This document shows positions 1-5,524 of a stretch of DNA of 5,524 bases, piece by piece (positions within the stretch are counted from its first letter, which is position 1; every line of letters begins with the position of its first letter). The stretch is from an uncultured Actinomycetes bacterium (GTDB lineage: Bacteria > Actinomycetota > Actinomycetes > Nanopelagicales > Nanopelagicaceae): contig CAIYQS010000156.1 of the NCBI GenBank assembly GCA_903928395.1, forward strand, positions 1-5,524, given 5' to 3'. A program made the position numbers and the translations under genes. Under the pieces are notes generated by a model. The model saw nothing but the letters and a program-made list of their open reading frames with translations, ran no database searches and was not told the origin of the DNA.

Positions 1-146
1 GCCCTAAGATCACTATGGCCTGCGTTGAGTGCAAAGAGCGTAACTACATCACCAAGAAGAACCGCCGTAACGATCCAGATCGCCTTGAACTTAAGAAGTT
101 CTGCCCACGTTGCAAACTTTCAACGGTTCACCGCGAAACCCGATAA
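1..146 (+). CDS. rpmG: 50S ribosomal protein L33 (partial, 5' end cut off)
   Basis: This is the C-terminal part of large-subunit ribosomal protein L33; the beginning lies upstream of the window. The frame reads from base 3 (PKITMACVECKERNY...) to a TAA at 144-146, giving 47 visible residues. The family normally has about 50-56 residues, so only a few N-terminal residues are missing. Two cysteine pairs, CVEC and CPRC, form the zinc-binding knuckle of the zinc-containing L33 form. The basic stretch KKNRRNDPDRLELKK between them and the HRETR ending are typical of actinobacterial L33. The internal ATG at 15-17 is unlikely to be the start, because the conserved PKIT lies in frame before it. The hadA-like gene starts 4 bases after this stop codon, so the two are probably co-transcribed. 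Identification is firm. Confidence 0.95.
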   Translation, partial: PKITMACVECKERNYITKKNRRNDPDRLELKKFCPRCKLSTVHRETR

Positions 147-149
147 ATA

Positions 150-533
150 ATGCTTAACCCCGACCTTGTCGGGCGCACCTTTCCAGGTGTCAACAGCACA
201 ACCATTTCAGCAGAATCAATCTCAGCATTTGCCATAGCTTTGGGCGAGCCAGAAACTGATCTAGCCCCTCCTACCTTTGCCATCACCATCTCCCTCGAGC
301 AATCTCAATCAGTGCTTGTCGAATCTGGATTGGACTGGAGCCGGGTCGTTCACGGCGATCAAAAATTTGAGATTTATACGCCGCTTGAAGCAGGGATGCA
401 GATCACATGTAATTCAACTATCGAAAGCGCTCGTGTTGTGGCTGGAAACGACATAGTGACAGTGAGATCTGATCTGGTGAGTGCCGGCGAGGTAGCGGTT
501 AGTAGTTGGTCAACGTTGGTATTCCGCGCATGA
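150..533 (+). CDS. hadA: HadA-like (3R)-hydroxyacyl-ACP dehydratase subunit, MaoC-type N-terminal domain
   Basis: This is a 127-residue hot-dog-fold protein of the FAS1-like/MaoC dehydratase group. In mycobacteria HadA pairs with HadB to dehydrate 3-hydroxyacyl-ACP in FAS-II; HadA is the non-catalytic subunit that helps bind the acyl chain. Visible family marks are the start LNPDLVGRTFP (residues 2-12), APPTFA near 39-44, and VVHGDQKFE followed by P-L-x-A-G near 66-82. No catalytic hydratase motif is present, as expected for this subunit. The protein is shorter than the usual 140-160 residues. The loop between ALGEP and APPTF is only a few residues long, about 15 fewer than in the homologs I remember. 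The ATG follows the rpmG stop by 3 bases without a clear Shine-Dalgarno sequence. The stop TGA overlaps the ATG of the next gene (ATGA, 530-533), so equal production of the two subunits by coupling is likely. The natural substrate is not known from sequence. Confidence 0.82.
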   Translation: MLNPDLVGRTFPGVNSTTISAESISAFAIALGEPETDLAPPTFAITISLEQSQSVLVESGLDWSRVVHGDQKFEIYTPLEAGMQITCNSTIESARVVAGNDIVTVRSDLVSAGEVAVSSWSTLVFRA

Positions 534-931
534 GTATCTTTAAGGTCGGCGAAGTTTTACCGACAAAAATTTACATACTCAATCGCGCTTCACTTGTTGC
601 GTATGCGAACGCCAGCGGCGACCAAAATCCGATTCACCAGGATGAAGCATTTGCTAAATCTGTAGGGCTCGAGAATGTGATCGCTCACGGCATGTACACC
701 ATGGGCTTGGTCGGCCATTACGTTGGACGGATGGCAGGGAGTAGTTCGAAGGTAAAGGAGTTTTCGGCGCGTTTCACCAAGCCTGTGGTCGTTCCCGCTG
801 ACACCGATGTCGAGTTAGTTGTTAGTGCGACCGTGATAGAACTGACTGATGAAATTGCTCGATTGGAAATCACCGCGACTTGTAATGAAGTTAAAGTATT
901 AGGAATGACAAAAGCCACAATTTTGCTATGA
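530..931 (+). CDS. hadB: HadB-like (3R)-hydroxyacyl-ACP dehydratase catalytic subunit, MaoC family
   Basis: This is a 133-residue single hot-dog-domain MaoC/R-hydratase protein, expected to carry the active site of a HadAB heterodimer that removes water from (3R)-hydroxyacyl thioesters. The hydratase 2 motif is intact: YANASGDQNPIHQDEAFA from residue 25, with Asp31 and His36 as the catalytic pair by analogy with the D/H pair of mycobacterial HadB. It is followed by the conserved IAHGMYTMGLVG. The length matches HadB (about 142 residues in M. tuberculosis). I chose the ATG at 530 because it overlaps the hadA stop as ATGA and the protein then starts MSIFKVGEVLP, as in the family. A TTG at 506 in the same frame would add eight unsupported residues. 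Its own stop TGA (929-931) overlaps the ATG of the next gene. No hadC-like third subunit follows. Confidence 0.88.
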   Translation: MSIFKVGEVLPTKIYILNRASLVAYANASGDQNPIHQDEAFAKSVGLENVIAHGMYTMGLVGHYVGRMAGSSSKVKEFSARFTKPVVVPADTDVELVVSATVIELTDEIARLEITATCNEVKVLGMTKATILL

Positions 932-1830
932 GCGCTCCAGAAGAAGTAATCGAACTAGCTCGTTTGAGACTTACTGCCAGGGCTGCAAAAGATTGGACGC
1001 TTGCGGACAATTTACGTAACCAGATTGCTGAACTCGGATTCGAAGTTCTCGATGTGGCTGATGGATTTGAATTCAAACTCAAATCACCTTTCCCAATCGT
1101 TTCAAGAATTAATGACCTGCGAAGATTCACGGACAAGACTTTCGAAAGTTCGATAGCAATAATTGCAGATAGCTATATCGAAGACCTGCTTACTGCCGTG
1201 GCATCGATAAAAGAGTATGCGCCAGATAATTGCGCCATCCTCATCCTCATTTCTGGAAAACCGGAACTTGGAAAGCTTGCGACGCTCCTAGATTCCCGCA
1301 CCTTTATCGCACAAATTCAAGACGGGGTAGGTTGGGGTGAGGCGGCAAACGCGCTGCTTAAATTGGCGCCCTCTCCATATGTAATCATCATGGATCCTTC
1401 TACTCGCCTGCTTGGAGACGCAGTTACACCTACGATTGCTGCACTTTCATCGGGGGAATGGACTGCCGTTGGATGGCACGGTGGACTAATCAATATTGCC
1501 GATGAATGGTGAAGTGTCGAAGACAAGGGGCCAGGGCCAGTCGATGTTCTATTTAGTTATTTCATTGGGATCAACCGTGAAAACGCGATAGAAAGTGGCG
1601 GATTTAGTAATCGGGCTCTCTATTATCGAAATGCTGATATCGAATTCTCGTTGCGTCTCCGGCAAGCGCGGGGGAATCTGCTACAGATAGATCTTCCGCT
1701 AGAGCAAGCGCGACATCACGGGTATTACGACACTGATCCTGGGTATAGAGATGAGCAATCCAAGAAGAATTACGATCGGATATTGGAACGATTCCGTGGT
1801 AAGAATGAGATCTTGGTGGACCGCCGCTAG
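928..1830 (+). pseudogene. glycosyltransferase family 2-like protein with CysS-tail-like N-terminus, interrupted by in-frame TGA
   Basis: The frame starts at an ATG overlapping the hadB stop (ATGA) and runs 194 codons to a TGA at 1510-1512. It then continues open in the same frame for 105 codons to TAG at 1828-1830; a full product would be 300 residues. Residues 1-50 (LRLTARAAKDWTLADNLRNQ... then FEVLDVADG) look like the C-terminal helical tail of cysteinyl-tRNA synthetases. From about residue 73 it reads as a GT-A-like glycosyltransferase: SSIAIIADSY, GWGEAANALLKLA, and IIMDPSTR with Asp156 as a possible metal or nucleotide-sugar contact. After the TGA come VDVLFSYFIGINRE, GGF at 224-226, RNADIEFSLRLR at 234-245 (the usual acidic GT2 position) and LPLEQARHHGYYD. 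A product ending at residue 194 would lose this C-terminal third, so I call it a probable pseudogene with one recent nonsense change. A sequencing error, or a stable truncated 194-residue protein, cannot be excluded. Acceptor and donor sugars are unknown. Confidence 0.7.
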
Positions 1831-1839
1831 CCTTAACCC

Positions 1840-2859
1840 ATGACCAACTTATCTGAACTGACGACCTTGCATGTTGGTGGTCCGGCGATGAAAGTTGTTC
1901 GCGCCAAGACAGAATCGGAATTAATTCTTGCGGTGCAGTATGCCGACGAAGTTGGTACTGACCTTCTAATTATTGGTGGCGGTTCAAATCTACTTGTTGG
2001 GGATTCAGGATTTAATGGCACTGTCATCGTCGTAGAAACTGAAGGAAATTCGTACGAGATCGATGCGTGTAGTGGTGGCACGTTGCAAGTTTCGGCGGGA
2101 GTGAATTGGGATAACTTTGTCGCATTTACCATTGAAAAGAATCTCGCCAATCTGGAATCCTTAAGCGGCATTCCTGGGACTGTTGGGGGAGCACCTATTC
2201 AAAACATTGGTGCATACGGTCACGAAGTATCAGAGGCAATCGTGCGAGTACGAACCTATGACCGTGAGAGCAAACAAATAAAGACATTTACTGCTGATCA
2301 ATGTGAATTTGGATATCGTGATTCGGTTTTTAAAAGAGCGGGTTCTCGTTATGTAATTCTTGACGTTACCTTCCAACTGCGTCGCGGTGAGTTTTCACTT
2401 CCCATAAAATATATAGAGCTTGCGGATTTTTTGAAAGTAGAAATCGACGCCCGAGTTCCAACATCGGATTTACGCGCCGCGGTTCTTGAACTTCGAGCAA
2501 AGAAAGGGATGCTCATCAGTGCTGGGCATCAAAATTGGTCAGCTGGATCTTTCTTCATCAATCCAATTATTTCCGCAGAACAAGCCGCACAACTTCCCGC
2601 GAGTGCCCCTCGTTGGCCGCAACCAGATGGATTGATCAAGACTTCCGCAGCCTGGTTGATGGAAAATGCAGGAGTATCTAAAGGAGAGAAAGTGAACGGC
2701 GCCAAAATTTCCGAAAATCATGTACTAGCTTTGACAAATGCTGGAACCGCAACCGCCGCGGATCTAGTACAACTTGCTCGCATAGCCCGTGCAAAAGTTC
2801 AGGAAAAATTTGGAATTATATTGATCCCTGAAGTTCGGTTTGTTGGTATTGAACTTTAG
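1840..2859 (+). CDS. murB: UDP-N-acetylenolpyruvoylglucosamine reductase (MurB)
   Basis: MurB is a cytoplasmic FAD enzyme that uses NADPH to reduce UDP-GlcNAc-enolpyruvate to UDP-N-acetylmuramate, the second committed step of peptidoglycan precursor synthesis. The 339 residues show the whole family pattern. It starts TTLHVGGPA, then has the FAD-binding IIGGGSNLLVGDSGF (residues 44-58) and LSGIPGTVGGAPIQNIGAYG (108-127). FGYRDSVFK carries Arg160, and SAGSFFINP carries Ser237, matching the proton-donating Ser229 of E. coli MurB. IPEVRFVG near the end carries Glu331, matching E. coli Glu325. All key residues are present, so the enzyme should be active. The start is well bounded: an in-frame TAA lies 6 bases upstream of the ATG. 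No clear Shine-Dalgarno sequence is visible, and the gene begins 9 bases after the preceding TAG, suggesting read-through from the upstream operon. The stop overlaps the convergent aminotransferase stop. Confidence 0.96.
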   Translation: MTNLSELTTLHVGGPAMKVVRAKTESELILAVQYADEVGTDLLIIGGGSNLLVGDSGFNGTVIVVETEGNSYEIDACSGGTLQVSAGVNWDNFVAFTIEKNLANLESLSGIPGTVGGAPIQNIGAYGHEVSEAIVRVRTYDRESKQIKTFTADQCEFGYRDSVFKRAGSRYVILDVTFQLRRGEFSLPIKYIELADFLKVEIDARVPTSDLRAAVLELRAKKGMLISAGHQNWSAGSFFINPIISAEQAAQLPASAPRWPQPDGLIKTSAAWLMENAGVSKGEKVNGAKISENHVLALTNAGTATAADLVQLARIARAKVQEKFGIILIPEVRFVGIEL

Positions 2860-4085
2860 ACGGCTTCGGAAAGCAATTTCTTGACGCGCCCGATGCCCTC
2901 AACAATGTCCGCATCGCTTAAAGCATAAGAAAAACGCAGATATCCCGATGGTCCAAATGCTTCACCCGGAACTGCCGCAACTTCTGCTTCCTCAAGAATA
3001 AGTGTTGCTAATTCGGCAGAGGTGTGTGGAACCTTGCCCCGGATAGATTTTCCGAGAACTCCTTTTACCGAAGGATAAACATAGAAAGCACCTGTTGGCG
3101 TAGGGCAAACAATCCCTGGAATATCATTTAACAGACCGACGATTAATTTGCGGCGCCTATCAAAAGCAACTCCCATTTCGTGGACAGCGGTCAGGTCGCC
3201 AGTAACAGCGGCTATTGCCGCACGTTGCGAAACGTTGGAGACATTTGAAGAGAGATGGGATTGCAGATTTGTAGCAGCTTTGATGACATCTTTTGGTCCG
3301 ATCATCCAACCGACACGCCAACCCGTCATTGCATAGGTCTTTGCAACACCGTTAAGGATGATCACATGGTTTGCGAGTTCAGGAACTACTACAGGAATAC
3401 TTGGGGCGGTGGCACCGTAATAGAGAAGATGTTCATAAATTTCATCGGAGATAATCCAAATCCCGTTTTCCAGCGCCCATTCACCGATTGCCTTGACTTG
3501 TTCCGGTGAATAAACAGAACCTGTTGGGTTTGAAGGAGAGCAAAATAAAAGGGCTTTAGTTTTTTCGGTACGAGCGGCTTCAAGTTGAGCTACTGTCACT
3601 AAATAGTTCTGGTTTTCGTCGGCAAATACTTCTACCGTTTTGCCTCCGGCTAACTTGATGCATTCTGGATACGTCGTCCAATAAGGAGCCGGAAGAATGA
3701 CTTCATCCCCCGGGTTAATGATTGTTGCAAATGCTTGATAGACCGCCTGCTTTCCACCATTTGTCACAAGGACTTGGTCAGCGGTGATCACGTATTTAGA
3801 GTCGCGTAGCGTTTTTGCGACTATCGCGTCGCGCAACTCCGGAAGGCCAGGTGTTGGGGTGTAGCGGTGATTTATCGGGTTGGTCGCTGCGTCAACCGCA
3901 GCCTGCACAATATAACTAGGGGTTGGAAAGTCTGGTTCTCCTGCTCCAAAGCCAATTACTGGCTTGCCAGCCGCTTTGAGTGCCTTGGCTTTGGCATCAA
4001 CTGCAAGGGTTGCCGATTCAGCGATAGCTGCAATGCGGGTCGAGATCCTAGGTTTTTCCGGGTTATCTAGCTTTTCTGCGCTCAT
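2856..4085 (-). CDS. aspC: pyridoxal-phosphate aminotransferase, aspartate aminotransferase type (class I, Thermus-like subgroup)
   Basis: This is a 409-residue cytoplasmic PLP enzyme, most likely moving the amino group between aspartate and 2-oxoglutarate. Visible landmarks are VIGFGAGEPDFPTP (43-56), which sits in the substrate cleft, and TNGGKQAVYQAF (108-119) for phosphate binding. SPSNPTG carries Asn186, ISDEIYE carries Asp214 and Tyr217, and GVAKTYAMTGWRVGW carries Lys249, the Schiff-base lysine, with Arg257 contacting the phosphate. LRFSYA carries Arg384 for the substrate alpha-carboxylate. The length fits the family (about 390-410). The GEPDFPTP and TGWRVGW forms point to the subgroup of Thermus and most actinobacterial AspATs rather than E. 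coli AspC. Related subgroup members act on prephenate or other amino acids, so substrate is less certain than fold. The ATG at 4085 is the only Met before conserved sequence, and no Shine-Dalgarno is seen. The gene converges on murB with a 4-base overlap and is divergent from the tRNA-Trp unit. Confidence 0.92.
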   Translation of the reverse strand: MSAEKLDNPEKPRISTRIAAIAESATLAVDAKAKALKAAGKPVIGFGAGEPDFPTPSYIVQAAVDAATNPINHRYTPTPGLPELRDAIVAKTLRDSKYVITADQVLVTNGGKQAVYQAFATIINPGDEVILPAPYWTTYPECIKLAGGKTVEVFADENQNYLVTVAQLEAARTEKTKALLFCSPSNPTGSVYSPEQVKAIGEWALENGIWIISDEIYEHLLYYGATAPSIPVVVPELANHVIILNGVAKTYAMTGWRVGWMIGPKDVIKAATNLQSHLSSNVSNVSQRAAIAAVTGDLTAVHEMGVAFDRRRKLIVGLLNDIPGIVCPTPTGAFYVYPSVKGVLGKSIRGKVPHTSAELATLILEEAEVAAVPGEAFGPSGYLRFSYALSDADIVEGIGRVKKLLSEAV

Positions 4086-4092
4086 GCAGTGA

Positions 4093-4098
4093 AGTATG
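4093..4098 (-). promoter_or_regulatory. possible -10 box of the aminotransferase gene (leaderless transcript)
   Basis: On the minus strand CATACT matches five of six bases of TATAAT-like TATACT. It ends 7 bases before the ATG, so transcription would begin at or very near the start codon. Together with the lack of a Shine-Dalgarno sequence, this suggests a leaderless mRNA, which is common in Actinobacteria. I see no good -35 element at the right distance, so this is tentative. Confidence 0.35.
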
Positions 4099-4130
4099 CC
4101 AAATCTGAGGGGGATCTGGTTCCGCTCAGT

Positions 4131-4160
4131 TTTACTCTCACCCCCGTTGGGCTCTAGACT
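4131..4160 (+). promoter_or_regulatory. candidate promoter of the tRNA-Trp - secE - nusG unit
   Basis: TTTACT (4131-4136) and TAGACT (4155-4160) are spaced by 18 bases; each matches four of six consensus bases. TAGACT fits the TAnnnT -10 pattern of actinobacterial housekeeping promoters. Transcription would start around 4167, leaving about 50 bases of 5' leader to be trimmed from the tRNA. A weaker alternative is TTGCAA (4175-4180) with TGTCTT (4198-4203), 17 bases apart. The 130-base gap between the divergent aminotransferase start and the tRNA is the only intergenic space available for this promoter. Confidence 0.5.
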
Positions 4161-4215
4161 CCTCGGTCTGGCGCTTGCAATAGGTCATGATCACTCATGT
4201 CTTAACAACGCTTGA

Positions 4216-4289
4216 AGGGCAGTAGCTCAACTGGCCAGAGTTCCGGTCTCCAAAACCGGCGGTTGGGGGTTCAAGTCCCTCCTGCCCTG
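4216..4289 (+). tRNA. trnW: tRNA-Trp (anticodon CCA)
   Basis: A full cloverleaf can be drawn by hand. The acceptor stem is AGGGCAG (4216-4222) with CTGCCCT (4282-4288), seven Watson-Crick pairs, and G4289 is the discriminator. The D stem is GCTC with GAGT (one G-U pair). The anticodon stem is CCGGT (4243-4247) with ACCGG (4255-4259) around loop CTCCAAA, giving anticodon CCA at 4250-4252. The T stem is GGGGG (4265-4269) with CCCTC (4277-4281), including one G-U pair, and loop TTCAAGT. The 3' CCA is not encoded (the DNA continues CAAG), so it must be added by the CCA-adding enzyme. A CCA anticodon reads UGG only, so this tRNA should not decode TGA efficiently. It precedes secE, as is usual in Actinobacteria. 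Confidence 0.97.
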
Positions 4290-4368
4290 CAAGACAGTTC
4301 TACCGAAGTGGCTGAAGATTTAAAGATCCGAGGTTAGTAAGAAGTACTAGCGAGAATTGATGTTTCAA

Positions 4369-4374
4369 GAGAGG
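4369..4374 (+). promoter_or_regulatory. ribosome binding site of secE
   Basis: GAGAGG lies 8 bases before the GTG at 4383 and resembles the anti-Shine-Dalgarno complement. It supports the GTG start over the ATG at 4360, which is out of frame with SecE. The remaining 93-base tRNA-to-secE spacer shows no clear hairpin or second promoter. Confidence 0.7.
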
Positions 4375-4382
4375 TATCACAC

Positions 4383-4607
4383 GTGGTCGACGAGAAGCAC
4401 GATACTGAAGAGAGCAAAGGCCTCTTTGGTCGCATCAACCTGTTCTATCGCCAGGTTGTCGCTGAACTTCGCAAGGTTGTGTGGCCTACCCAAAAGCAAC
4501 TTACAACGTATACGGCTGTTGTTTTTGTGTTCGTAGGTTTCATTATTGCTGTTGTATCGATTCTTGATGTTGCTCTCACCAAAATTGTTTTCTGGATCTT
4601 TGGGTAG
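4383..4607 (+). CDS. secE: protein translocase subunit SecE
   Basis: SecE is the small essential clamp subunit of the SecYEG translocon in the cytoplasmic membrane. The 74 residues have the single-membrane-span layout typical of most bacteria other than E. coli. A short charged N-terminus is followed by an amphipathic cytoplasmic helix with the signature VVAELRKVVWPTQKQL (residues 25-40). One transmembrane segment runs from about 44 to 71, beginning TAVVFVFVGFIIAVVSIL. The Glu-Leu-Arg-Lys-Val-x-Trp-Pro core is the strongest family mark. The start is a GTG, supported by the GAGAGG site 8 bases before it. The stop TAG is 9 bases from the nusG start, so the two are surely co-transcribed, in the near-universal secE-nusG order. 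Confidence 0.96.
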   Translation: MVDEKHDTEESKGLFGRINLFYRQVVAELRKVVWPTQKQLTTYTAVVFVFVGFIIAVVSILDVALTKIVFWIFG

Positions 4608-4610
4608 GGG
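4606..4610 (+). promoter_or_regulatory. ribosome binding site of nusG, overlapping the secE stop
   Basis: AGGGG shares its first two bases with the secE TAG and lies 6 bases before the nusG ATG at 4617. The position supports that start and close translational linkage of secE and nusG. Confidence 0.6.
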
Positions 4611-4616
4611 CGGATC

Positions 4617-5420
4617 ATGGCTGTAGAAAATCCATTTTTTGAAGAGTCTGTTCCAGCGCAAACTGCGCCTGCCACGATAGATGCATTCGAAGCTGCACTG
4701 GCCGCAGCCCCTGTCGCTGAAGTTGCTGCAGAACCGGTTGTTGAAGCTCTCGTTGCTGATAAAGAAGAAGGAAGCGCCGCGGCACTTGATGCAATTGACC
4801 AAGAAGTCGATTCCGAAGGAGTCGAACAAGAGCCAGAGGATGAAAACGATCCCAATGCTGAATTTCGTCGCGCTCTTCGAACGGCAGCTGGTGATTGGTA
4901 TGTAGTCCACTCCTATGCTGGTTACGAAAAGAAGGTAAAGGGAAACCTCGCCAACCGCGTTCAAGCGCTCAACATGGAGGATTTTATTTTCCAAGTTGAA
5001 GTTCCTGAAGAAGAGATCACTGAGATCAAGAACGGACAACGCAAGCAGGTTAAGCGCAATGTCTTCCCTGGGTACGTATTGGTTCGCATGGATCTGACAG
5101 ATGAGTCGTGGTCATGTATTCGTAACACTCCTGGTGTTACAGGATTCGTTGGCAACGCGCACCACCCTTCGCCATTGAGTTTGCAAGAAGTTGAAAACAT
5201 TCTTGCGCCTCGTCCATCCAAGAAGGGCGATAAGGCCGAAATTAAGGTCATCGACTTTGAAGTTGGCGAGTCTGTCACGGTTATGGATGGTCCATTCGCA
5301 ACCTTGCCAGCTTCGATTTCAGAGATCATGCCGGAGCAAGCTAAGTTGAAAGTTCTCGTTTCAATTTTCGGTCGCGAAACTCCAGTGGAACTTTCATTCC
5401 ATCAAGTACAGAAGATTTAG
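4617..5420 (+). CDS. nusG: transcription termination/antitermination factor NusG
   Basis: NusG binds RNA polymerase, affects elongation, pausing and Rho-dependent termination, and links transcription to translation. The 267 residues divide into three parts. Residues 1 to about 91 are an Ala/Glu/Asp-rich, probably unstructured acidic extension. The NGN domain runs from about 92 to 197, with GDWYVVHSYAGYEKKVKGNL at its start, RNVFPGYVLVRM (147-158) and TPGVTGFVG (171-179). The KOW domain covers about 213-267, with FEVGESVTVMDGPFATLPA and VSIFGRETPVELSF. E. coli NusG has 181 residues and lacks the extension; longer acidic N-termini are known in actinobacterial NusG proteins. The ATG at 4617 has an AGGGG site 6 bases upstream and sits 9 bases after secE. 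An internal start near the NGN domain cannot be excluded, but the extension has clear coding character. rplK follows 41 bases later. Confidence 0.96.
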   Translation: MAVENPFFEESVPAQTAPATIDAFEAALAAAPVAEVAAEPVVEALVADKEEGSAAALDAIDQEVDSEGVEQEPEDENDPNAEFRRALRTAAGDWYVVHSYAGYEKKVKGNLANRVQALNMEDFIFQVEVPEEEITEIKNGQRKQVKRNVFPGYVLVRMDLTDESWSCIRNTPGVTGFVGNAHHPSPLSLQEVENILAPRPSKKGDKAEIKVIDFEVGESVTVMDGPFATLPASISEIMPEQAKLKVLVSIFGRETPVELSFHQVQKI

Positions 5421-5429
5421 TCCCACTAC

Positions 5430-5442
5430 TTAGCGAAGCTAA
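5430..5442 (+). other. small inverted repeat in the nusG-rplK spacer
   Basis: TTAGC, GAA, GCTAA forms a perfect 5-bp stem with a 3-base loop, between the nusG stop and the rplK ribosome binding site. It has no T-run after it and is too weak for an intrinsic terminator. It might be an RNA processing or stability element, or chance. Confidence 0.25.
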
Positions 5443-5448
5443 AAGAAT

Positions 5449-5455
5449 AAGGAAA
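5449..5455 (+). promoter_or_regulatory. ribosome binding site of rplK
   Basis: AAGGAAA ends 6 bases before the ATG at 5462 and fits a standard Shine-Dalgarno site, supporting that rplK start. Confidence 0.65.
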
Positions 5456-5461
5456 CCAAAA

Positions 5462-5524
5462 ATGGCACCAAAGAAGAAAGTAACTGCACTTATTAAGTTG
5501 CAGATTCAGGCAGGCGCTGCCACA
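5462..5524 (+). CDS. rplK: 50S ribosomal protein L11 (partial, 3' end cut off)
   Basis: Only the first 21 codons are in the window, reading MAPKKKVTALIKLQIQAGAAT and running off the edge in frame. L11 normally has about 140-145 residues and forms part of the GTPase-associated centre of the large subunit. The start MAPKKKV, followed by IKLQIQAGAA, matches the conserved L11 N-terminus, whose KLQIxAGxA segment leads into the Pro-rich region just beyond the window edge. The position right after nusG is the standard bacterial order, normally continuing to rplA. A Shine-Dalgarno site lies just upstream. Confidence 0.95.
   Translation, partial: MAPKKKVTALIKLQIQAGAAT

Noticed and set aside
506..529. 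Upstream TTG start for hadB adding eight residues
   Set aside because: The ATG at 530 overlaps the hadA stop as ATGA and gives the family-typical N-terminus; the extra residues match nothing and lie inside the hadA coding end.
1510..1560. TGA as a selenocysteine codon in the glycosyltransferase-like gene
   Set aside because: I find no convincing SECIS-like hairpin just downstream (only GC-rich repeats such as GGCCAGGGCC). Nothing suggests a redox Cys/Sec position, and an Arg-to-stop CGA-to-TGA change is simpler.
2863..2874. GCTT-CGGA-AAGC hairpin just past the murB stop as a terminator
   Set aside because: The stem has only 4 base pairs, no T-run follows, and it lies inside the aminotransferase coding end.
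4360..4382. ATG at 4360 as the secE start
   Set aside because: It is out of frame with the conserved SecE sequence, and the GAGAGG site points to the GTG at 4383.
4377..5039. Minus-strand open frame of 220 codons opposite secE and nusG
   Set aside because: Its composition is odd (Asn, Ser, Arg, Phe rich), it shows no domain, and it lies fully antisense to two strongly identified genes.
1..5524. Mobile elements, CRISPR arrays, riboswitches, or a hidden defence system
   Set aside because: No direct repeat array, transposase, terminal inverted repeats or structured leader was seen; nearly all sequence is accounted for by housekeeping genes.

Overview
The window reads as a conserved housekeeping segment of an actinobacterial chromosome. 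The gene order is rpmG - hadA-like - hadB-like - (glycosyltransferase-like) - murB, then a convergent aspartate aminotransferase-type gene, then tRNA-Trp(CCA) - secE - nusG - rplK. The rpmG/MaoC-type dehydratase pair and the tRNA-Trp/secE/nusG/rplK block lie near each other in many Actinobacteria; Mycobacterium has rpmG2-hadA-hadB-hadC-trpT-secE-nusG-rplK. The base composition is only moderate by eye, with many A/T third codon positions, and packing is tight (ATGA overlaps, overlapping convergent stops). This suits a streamlined, lower-GC actinobacterium such as the freshwater acI/Nanopelagicales type. That lineage call is an inference from style, not from a database match.

Bases 1-1830 hold a plus-strand run: the end of ribosomal protein L33, two hot-dog-fold dehydratase subunits (HadA-like without catalytic motif, HadB-like with an intact one), and a 300-codon glycosyltransferase-like frame broken by one in-frame TGA at 1510-1512. 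The hadA/hadB and hadB/glycosyltransferase junctions are both ATGA overlaps, so these genes look translationally coupled. murB (1840-2859) follows after 9 bases and looks intact.

Bases 2856-4085 carry a class I aminotransferase on the minus strand; its stop codon overlaps the murB stop. Its start faces a 130-base divergent intergenic region that must hold its promoter and probably the promoter for the tRNA-Trp unit.

Bases 4216-5524 hold tRNA-Trp, secE, nusG and the first 21 codons of rplK on the plus strand: protein export, transcription elongation and ribosome genes in their usual order. The coding sequences here have recognisable ribosome binding sites, unlike the coupled upstream genes.

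I found no new multi-gene system, mobile element or CRISPR array. The one notable anomaly is the single TGA in the glycosyltransferase-like gene, with about 105 clean, family-like codons beyond it. Next is that protein's N-terminal segment, which resembles the tail of cysteinyl-tRNA synthetase.
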